From the NCBI GenBank assembly GCA_027604505.1, contig JADIIX010000171.1, positions 1 to 39,898 on the forward strand: 39,898 nucleotides of DNA. Direction: 5' to 3'. Of the stretch, positions 32,981-39,898 are shown piece after piece. Each line of letters starts with the position of its first letter. The stretch's first letter is position 1. The notes under the pieces are model-generated. The model was given only the letters and a program-made list of their open reading frames with translations. It did no database searches and had not been told where the DNA came from. A program made the translations under genes and the position numbers. Source of the stretch: Gonapodya sp. JEL0774 (Eukaryota; Monoblepharomycota; Monoblepharidomycetes; Monoblepharidales; Gonapodyaceae).

Positions 32981-33752
32981 TCTCAATTAAGGCGCAGGTG
33001 AGCAGTCATACACGTTTCTGTGTTGCTCTAGCGCCAATACTGATTCTACCAAGTACCACCTGGTTTGGCTATGGGCATACTGGCGACTCTTTAGCTCGAA
33101 AGCATTCGTCACAAACTGAAACAGCGCAGCCACGGTTTGCACCAAACGTTCTTTTCACAACGTTAAGAGCCGGGGACGGCTACCTGGTCTCGGCAAGAAG
33201 GACCGCGATGGATTGGAACGCGCTCTGTCCCTCGCGCGTGGCGACCAAGACGCATCACCGACAATGAAAAGGAGCAAGAGGGGGAGCTATGGCTACTCTA
33301 GACAAGGATGGAAACGCTGGATCCGTCGAGAGCGGGACGATCGAGAACAACAGCAACTAAGAGAAGCTGAAATCTTCAACGTCATGTTTCTCAAGAAGTT
33401 CAATCGCCCTCCAGGCTCCTCGGAAATTCAGAGGTACCTGTACTCAATCGTAATGAATGTGAATTATCGCGACCAACGGTCCAATAGCTGGACCTGCCAA
33501 TTTTGTTCGTGCAATGAAGCTCCACTTCGCCAGAATGACGAGAGGAGCTGGATGCTCTGTCCGCAGCTGCGGACTCGCGAGCGAAGGAGTTGGGGAGCCA
33601 GCGAAGAAAGAAGTTGGTGTGTTCTTAAGGCCGGAGTGGAGTGGATATGATTGGAAGAAGGCACCGCAGGGAAAGGTGGTGGATGGTGAGTGGGGCAGTT
33701 TGTGGTTTTCGCGTTGCCAGAGGTTCAATATCACATCAGACGGTCTTCTGTA
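32981..33752 (+). repeat. Long direct repeat, copy 2 (upstream of the NLR gene)
   Basis: Same-orientation counterpart of 27059-27831. Together the two copies flank the NLR locus at a spacing of about 5.9 kb start to start. The stretch GAACAACAGCAACTAAGAGA and much of the following 100 nt are nearly identical between copies. Copy 2 has an indel-shifted frame relative to copy 1 in the GAGAGGAGCTGGATG part. Confidence 0.85.
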
Positions 33753-36700
33753 CCCACCTCGCGTGGAATTCACCTTGGCAACGCTTATTCTACAAAATAA
33801 CACTGAGTCCATTGATGCGTGAAGTGCACGGAGTGTGTCAGTCTTGCCCACCTGAGGTGAGCGAACTTTGTATTGGGGGCGCCATCGCCATGAACATTGG
33901 CTTTGCAAGAACCTACCTGAAGTCACACAATTTAAGCGAATTACCGTAACAAACAATGCACAAGAGCAACTGCATCAGTTCAGAGAGCTTGTGCCGAAAG
34001 AAAGACGGAAATCCTCTGGATGATGGGAACATAAATGAAAGTGTAATTTGGATCCGCAGAGGAGCACACGAACAGCAAAGCAAAGGCACAAAAGTGAAGA
34101 GTTGCTGGTGTGCTGCGATTTCCAGGTTAGCGTCGGACGGGAAAGTATGAGGCGGTGTGGCGTACGACGTGAAATTGATGACGGGTGGAGTGCGGGGTGT
34201 TGGATACAAGTGACGCAGGACTCACGAGATACTGAGGATTTCGAGCAGGGAAAGAAGAGTCGGGAGAACATTGCTACAGAGTTGGCGGCAACAGAAGGGG
34301 CGAGCAAGTGGGCAGGCGGGTCTTACGTAGCATTTGAAGTCAGTGGTTGAAGGCAACCGAGACAAAAGTGGGGATGAGAAAGAAATGGGTAACGTTGAAC
34401 GGTCACTGAGACGCAGCTGAGCCACCACCACAGGGACAGGGACAGGGAACGGAGTCGTCAGCCAGGTCGGCGGAAAGGGAACGTGTCCGGCCCCATGACG
34501 TACATCAGATGGAGGTCGGGCATCACCGAGGGAACACTGCAAGAGGTGCACAGGGGTGGCGGCGTTGGCGGAAGGGAAACGGATACGAGCGGGGTCTGGA
34601 GAGTGAGGAAGTGGATCCCAAGCTCGAGAGTCGCAAGTTTATGGGGAGAAGCGAGATATGGGAGGGTGGGCGAGGGGAGTGCTGGTTCTGCTGATGAGGA
34701 CTGGAGGACTGAAGGACTGCACAAATGCAGAACTCAACCCGCCCGTCCCCACCACCACACCAACCTCCACCACACCAACCTCCCACCACTCCCGCCACCA
34801 CCACGCACGCACTACGTTCCTCGCAATCCCAGAAGTGACTCACGAGAGTGCGCCACCTACCCGTTCTCACATACAGTTTTCCGAAACTGACGCCCACAGG
34901 CTCCACCTCTCGCATTCCCGCACCCCAGAGCTCCCACCTCGCTTCACCCATCACCCGTACCAGTTCACGGCTCACGGCCCACGCGTCGTGTCTTGGTCGT
35001 GGGTCGTGGGTCAGCACCTTTATCCTCGAGGGCTCGAGACTTGACTACTTGACTAAGACCGAAGGAACGTCAGTTTTTTTTTCCGAACGCTGGATGTTAC
35101 TTGATACTATGGGCTGGGGCGTATAGGGTGTGAGGCGCGTCGGTGGAGGGGTTTGCGTTGGGACGGATGTTGAATAGGGAGCAGGGAATGCGGAATGCGC
35201 GATCGCCATCGCGATCACCACCGCCTGTGACGAGTTACTAGAATATCCGCTCTCCCCGACCCCGCCGCATCGCACTGGCACAGTGTGGTGTCACGATTCC
35301 CACTACACACCCCACACCCCACACCCCATATCCCGTACCGCGTGCGTGCGTGGTTGCATTGGTCTTCACAAAGCTCAATTTGAAGCCAGCGACGTTCTTG
35401 GGGCTTGTGAGACCTCGTGGGCCGACTTGCGGCTTCCCTTGTCCACACACCAGGTGCAAGCCTAATCTCATCCTCTTGTCCTTCCTCCTGGCCTCCGCTC
35501 CCTTCCCATGGACAGATTCCCAACCTATCCTTTCTTTCTTACGCCATTCCATGACGGACCCGTGCCCCTCAGCCGGTGCAAACCACTGGGACCTTCCCCG
35601 GACACGAAGAACCCGCTCGCGCACAAGAGGCACAAGTAGATCTCGAAGCTGTTGGGGAGAAGAAACTTTGATGCAACGTTTCGGCTCACGAAAATGGTCA
35701 TTAGAGAGGAGAGATGCGCACGTAGTGAAAGATTCATATTCGGAAAGTGAAAGTGCCCACCTTGAAACTACGGACGTACGAGGAAAGAAGACGAAGCAAA
35801 ATGTGGAGCTGTTCACCAAGAAACCACCGAGATGGGATCTTTGGAGTCCAAAGTGCACGTACGCATATACTGCAAGCTCTGCGAGACACAAACCGGCCAC
35901 AAAGGTTCGCAACTATAATCACAATCGGATATCAAGCACCCGATCGGTACTAAAACACCCTTCCACCGCTCCTGGACTTCTCCTGCATTGGGTGAATTTT
36001 GCGTGCGAAAACGTCGAATGCCTTCGTGATGGAGTTGTGGACGCGCTGTTGAGGCGGTGGAAACAGTGGTAGATGGGGGAGGGGTGGAGGACCGAAGCAG
36101 GGGATGAGGTTTTAAAAAGGGAGATGTGCGGGGAGTAAGCAGTATGTATAACAACAATTGATACAGTTCGGTTGTCTGTATGTGAACGGTGTGTCGGTGT
36201 GCAGAATAGTAATTATTGATAAGGCTCATGTTAGGCCGGTTCCCTCCCAATCCCACTGTCGATTGGCGGTAGAGATTTCCCGCGACCATCAACAGCTGGA
36301 CACGGAATATTTCATATCCGTAGGACAGAAACACAATATGGGAAAATCCCCACTTTCGATTCATGGATTGTAGCAACAATGACTTGTTTTTGAAAAATTT
36401 ACTGAAAAAAAAAAAAAAAAAAACAGTGAAACACGTACCTGCATACCGCTCGTCGCCTGTACTCTGTTCAAGTGTGTTTGGCTGCAGGGTCGTACATGAT
36501 CTGTGAACCTTCATTTATATGTGTGTGTCGGAGTGTTGGACATGCACGCCATGCACATTATGCCCGCCGTGCCCAACATGCTCGATTGGTGTGCATCCGG
36601 GCGAGTTCGAAGTGGTGGGTCTGGGTGGCCCCCATTGGGGCCAGGACATGAAAGTCCGGCAGTTTGCCGGCACAATAGTCCATGACCCATCTGACAGTCT

Positions 36701-36987
36701 GTCAGAGTGTCACAACAACCACTTCACCCCCAACGCATCACAGTCCAACGTCCACCATCCAATGCCGTCCACACCTCCACTGTCCACCTTCAACTGTTCT
36801 CTGACTCCGCCGACACGGACTATACAGTACAAGGATCTCTCGGTGTGGGACATGTGGCTGATGCAAGTGTTTAGTAACGAATCAATCAGGTTGGCTGGCG
36901 TGAATGACATTCACATGTCAAACATGGCTGGGCTGAAGAGACAGGACAAGACGATGCCTTCAGTGAGCACAAAAAGAGAAAACAATG
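33753..36987. other. 3.2-kb region without a recognisable gene
   Basis: Long overlapping open frames occur on both strands (for example 35238-35912 - and 35350-36072 +), but they are Pro/Ser/Arg-rich and follow base skew, and none has a domain. A minus-strand pair that can be joined by GT-AG around 35340-35270 gives a Ser/Thr-rich peptide I cannot place. A 19-nt A tract lies at 36405-36423. The + frame at 36519-37064 starts with a Cys-rich run and has no homologue I know. Confidence 0.35.
36405..36423 (+). repeat. A19 homopolymer
   Basis: Nineteen consecutive A residues, the longest homopolymer in the window. It might be the tail of a retroposed sequence ending here, but no flanking target-site duplication is obvious. 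Confidence 0.9.
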
Positions 36988-37264
36988 AGCATTTTCCGAT
37001 CGCACGAGTCCGTTCTGGCACCATTCTGTCGGACAACGGTGTGGCCATATGCTTCAGCTTCTGACACTGCTACACTCTCACCGCACTCAGACACCTTAGT
37101 TCCTCATCAACCAACACGTTTGTTAAAGGCCCGTGTCGTGCCTTCCAGAATCACTGATTATCCCGTGAAAACCCACCCCAAGCTCCATCATTGTTCTCAG
37201 TAAGAAACTCAAGTATCCCACCAGACGTATCGTGCCTTGGAATCTGCCGAGTGGAAGAATGATT
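36988..37264 (+). repeat. Dispersed repeat, copy 2
   Basis: Same-orientation counterpart of 16921-17220. The copies share GAATCACTGATTA, AAGTATCCCAC and CGTGCCTTGGAAT blocks, with substitutions and deletions between them. The element type is unknown. Confidence 0.75.
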
Positions 37265-39898
37265 GGTTGCGATGCGTATATTTGCAAATGGTTCCGTCCA
37301 TGTGGCGATTCACATAAATCAAAGGTGTTCGATCTTGAAGAACCCGCGCCTGCCGGCTGTGGGCTCCTCCGAACGGATATCTCCACCCTCAATCTTACCT
37401 GCTGGAACCTGCAAAATACCTGCATCAGTGAATGAGCTGGGGCTGCAGTCCTTGGTACTCGTCCTTCTCGGCATCCGGTACCAGATGAGGGGCGACCCCT
37501 TCAAGCATTCCCACTACTTACCCGCTCACCTTGTTGCCAAGGAATTTGGCACTTGTGCAAGCAAGTAACAGTTTTGATGACCGGACTGCCTTACAACTGG
37601 ACGTCTTTACCCCCATCTGCACGCTAAACTCATTATAAAACTCATTTGTCATGCTGTGGGAAGGTGTCAGACATCAGTGCCTATGAACAGAGGAGATAAG
37701 TTAGTTTCAATGACCACCAATATTGGAAGAATTAAATATCACCGATCTCGGAAGAATGAAAAATGGCTTTAAACAGGGGAGGGCAAAGAGAGGGTGATGA
37801 GAGTCTGCGAAAGACTGCCACTTGGCCACACTAATGGCACTTCAGATGAACTGGACCAGCAAGGAAAACAGTAAATATACGAACCAGAATAGATAGGTAT
37901 AGATATCCAGATAGATTGGGCACATCAGATTCCCAAGACGATCGTCTGATTGAGCAACCAGCATGCCTTACGAGTCCACCATCAGAGGCCAAGGCGCACA
38001 TTAATGTAGCACCAAGGCATCGACCGACTATATGAAGCAGAATCCTGCTAGCCCCCTCAAGTGGATACGTTTCAGCTGCTGGCTCTCAAACGACCATGCC
38101 CATTGCTCAAGCCACCGAAAGCTATAGAACCTTATCACTCTTGTGAATGAGTGTTCTAACACCGGAAAGCTCAACTCCACCCTATCCCGAAGAATAGAGT
38201 GATACGATATCAAACAACAATACCCCACCCCAAAGGAGGGAGTGACGTCCTCTCAAATGACAATGCCCACGCTTTAAGCCACACAAAGCATGCTGCTGGG
38301 ATAAATCAGTCCCACTGGCTGTGAGCCTCTGGTTCCCCAACTGCCGCAGCCATAACAACGGAAGTGGCCTCACTATCGACTGGACTCGGGTCTCCCTTGA
38401 TGGTGAGACTTGTTGGTGACATTTGCCGGTAGCAAGACAGTACAGCTCAGTGAGAATCTAGGTGGTGATGTAGCGGTAGGGACGAGATGTAGTGTTACCC
38501 GCTTGGGAGAGGTCGTGGGAACGAGGGAGGAGAGAGAACAGGTGGAACTCCAATTGCGCTGAGGTGATGTGGGAGGTGCTTCTGTGGGAGAATACATAAC
38601 TGGACCATGAGTGACACCACTACCTGCCCAAACTACTGGGGGTAACTCACCAGCCGCCCCACCACCACCACCACCTACTTGACATCATCCCATCCAGAAG
38701 ACCAAGCCTTCCACCCTCCTTTTTTGATTTGGACTCGGCCACGAACCAAAAGAGCGAAGAACAGAGCGAAGAAATGAGTGCCCCTGATATAAGTGACCGT
38801 GGTGGTCAGTGGAGCTGATGGTCCACATCGTGGAAAAACGCGAAACGTATCAGAACAAAGAAAGGAATGAGGGAAAATGAGCACTTTCAAGATCGGGGGT
38901 CACCAAAACAAGAACAGTCGCACTTACCATTGTCCTACGAACGCCTCCTTGACCATGACCAAACCATGACGGTGTACCCACTTTGCCATTCCCTGTTCCG
39001 GCCCATCCATCCCGTCCTCCTCCATGGGGTTCACACTCCCGTTACTCCCGGCTCCTCTCTTCTTGCACTGCTTCCTCCCAGTCAACTTCGCAAGAGTCAG
39101 CTGAAGGAAGTAGTGTTTCATGGGAGTAAAACGCCGGGTTGGAGGAGGAGGCTTGCTGTGGGCGGCACAGGTGTCACCGATCGTGCTGCTGCTCCAGCTC
39201 CTGATACCCCAGACCCTTGCGACCCAGTCTGTCCAGTGTCCAAACTGGCGTTCGATTCCACACTCCTCTCCACATCGCTCACCCTCGGACTCAGGCACAT
39301 CGCAGCCTCCCCAGTCTCCCCCACTCCCTCCATCTCACCACTGGCCTTCACCCCCACACCCCCGCTCCCGTCCCGCCCTGCCCCCAACCCCATCACCATG
39401 CCGTTCTCTTGGTGTGGTTTTTCGGGGACGTGGCCCGTCTTTGCATCATCACTGTCTCCACCCCTTCGCCATTACCCCACGGGTGGGGGGCGCAGTGGAC
39501 GTGGACGCGCACGATGGAGACGGCGACGGGTGTCTGAAATACCCCGAAGCGTGGGACAGGGACTGGGAGGGCAGTTTGGCACCCCGGCGGGCCGTGACCA
39601 GCAATGGGTGACAGAGCCCCAGGATTACTGGCACCTGAGGTCGTGCTGAATTCCGAGAGACCACGGGCCCGTTGGGTGGGTTTCCTGGCGGCCGCACCTG
39701 TTCCACCTCCTCCACCAGCTCCAAACCGCAAAACGTCATCCACCCTCTTCCCTCCCCACCACCTGCACTACCTGCGTAGATGGCCTCCCTCACCCCACTC
39801 TTAACGAGCATTGATGCCGCAGACGTCCTATCTCGTAACACACCATTTTGAGACCCAAAAGCGGTATTCGCCTCTATGAAATCCCCGTTTTCCCGTTC
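37265..39898. other. Terminal region without a recognisable gene
   Basis: 37.3-38.7 kb has no long frame; two imperfect copies of a 40-nt word (CTCTCAAAYGACMATGCCCA...) sit at 38084 and 38253. From 38.9 to 39.8 kb the + strand is strongly C-rich, giving Pro-rich frames on + and Gly-rich frames on -. None shows a convincing domain. A gene continuing past the window edge cannot be excluded. Confidence 0.35.

Noticed and set aside
35238-36072. Overlapping frames of more than 200 codons on both strands
   Set aside because: Both are Arg/Ser/Pro-rich without motifs. Such mirrored open frames are common in skewed, stop-poor DNA, and neither has a credible exon chain.
36519-37064. 181-codon + frame starting with a dense Cys run
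   Set aside because: It has no signal peptide, no periodic cysteine pattern beyond the first 20 residues and no conserved domain, and its end lies in the dispersed repeat.
17079-37425. Parallel minus-strand open frames in the two dispersed repeat copies (17079-17387 and 37123-37425)
   Set aside because: The shared part is about 40 codons. The peptide is less conserved than the DNA, and changes do not favour third positions. The frames look open by chance.
39400-39470. LLVWFFGDVARLCIITV-like peptide suggesting a PQ-loop transporter
   Set aside because: Only one short hydrophobic stretch matches the W..GD idea. No second PQ-loop or flanking exons are visible, and the frame lies in C-rich skewed sequence.

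Overview
The window looks like nuclear DNA of a filamentous or zoosporic fungus. Genes are broken by many short GT-AG introns (mostly 45-120 nt), there are no bacterial-style operons, and the families are fungal: an SPX-RING ubiquitin ligase, a Zn(II)2Cys6 regulator, an NB-ARC/TPR NLR, and a GH9-like protein and SH3 proteins anchored in the membrane. RI-type LRRs encoded one repeat per exon, MscL, and Cys-rich/SH3 membrane proteins lean towards an early-diverging fungus such as a chytrid. That placement is inference. I read all exon joins by hand from splice signals, phase and homology.

Layout: 1-2371 has no gene I can support. From 2.4 to 13.9 kb five genes follow one another on the + strand: a D-2-hydroxyacid dehydrogenase (7 exons), a bacterial-type cytochrome P450 with an N-terminal anchor (7 exons), a GH9-fold type I membrane protein whose two catalytic carboxylates are replaced (5 exons), and two paralogous type I membrane proteins with a small Cys-rich ectodomain. 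One paralogue ends in an SH3 domain and the other has a proline-rich tail. A putative 2-oxoglutarate/Fe(II) dioxygenase of TET/JBP flavour lies at 14.6-16.0 kb. At 17.7-21.1 kb a PB1-domain gene (-) and an SPX-RING gene (+) are head to head. A six-exon Zn(II)2Cys6 factor (21.6-22.9 kb) is followed by an orphan MscL tail (+, 23.2-23.4 kb), which faces a second, N-terminally complete MscL gene (-, 26.5-24.1 kb).

The most striking locus is at 28.3-31.5 kb (-): an NLR-type gene with NB-ARC, TPR and seven LRR exons, five of exactly 84 nt with near-identical introns. It carries one in-frame TGA inside the NB-ARC. Two direct copies of a ~770-nt repeat (27.06 and 32.98 kb) bracket it. From 33.8 to 39.9 kb I find only low-complexity, GC-skewed sequence, a second copy of a ~290-nt dispersed repeat, and no gene I can name.

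Together the + strand block suggests cell-surface recognition (a pseudo-glycosidase receptor plus SH3 and proline-rich membrane proteins), and the NLR suggests intracellular non-self recognition. The functional links are inference. About a quarter of the introns I resolved end in AAG rather than CAG or TAG, which matters for anyone predicting genes here.
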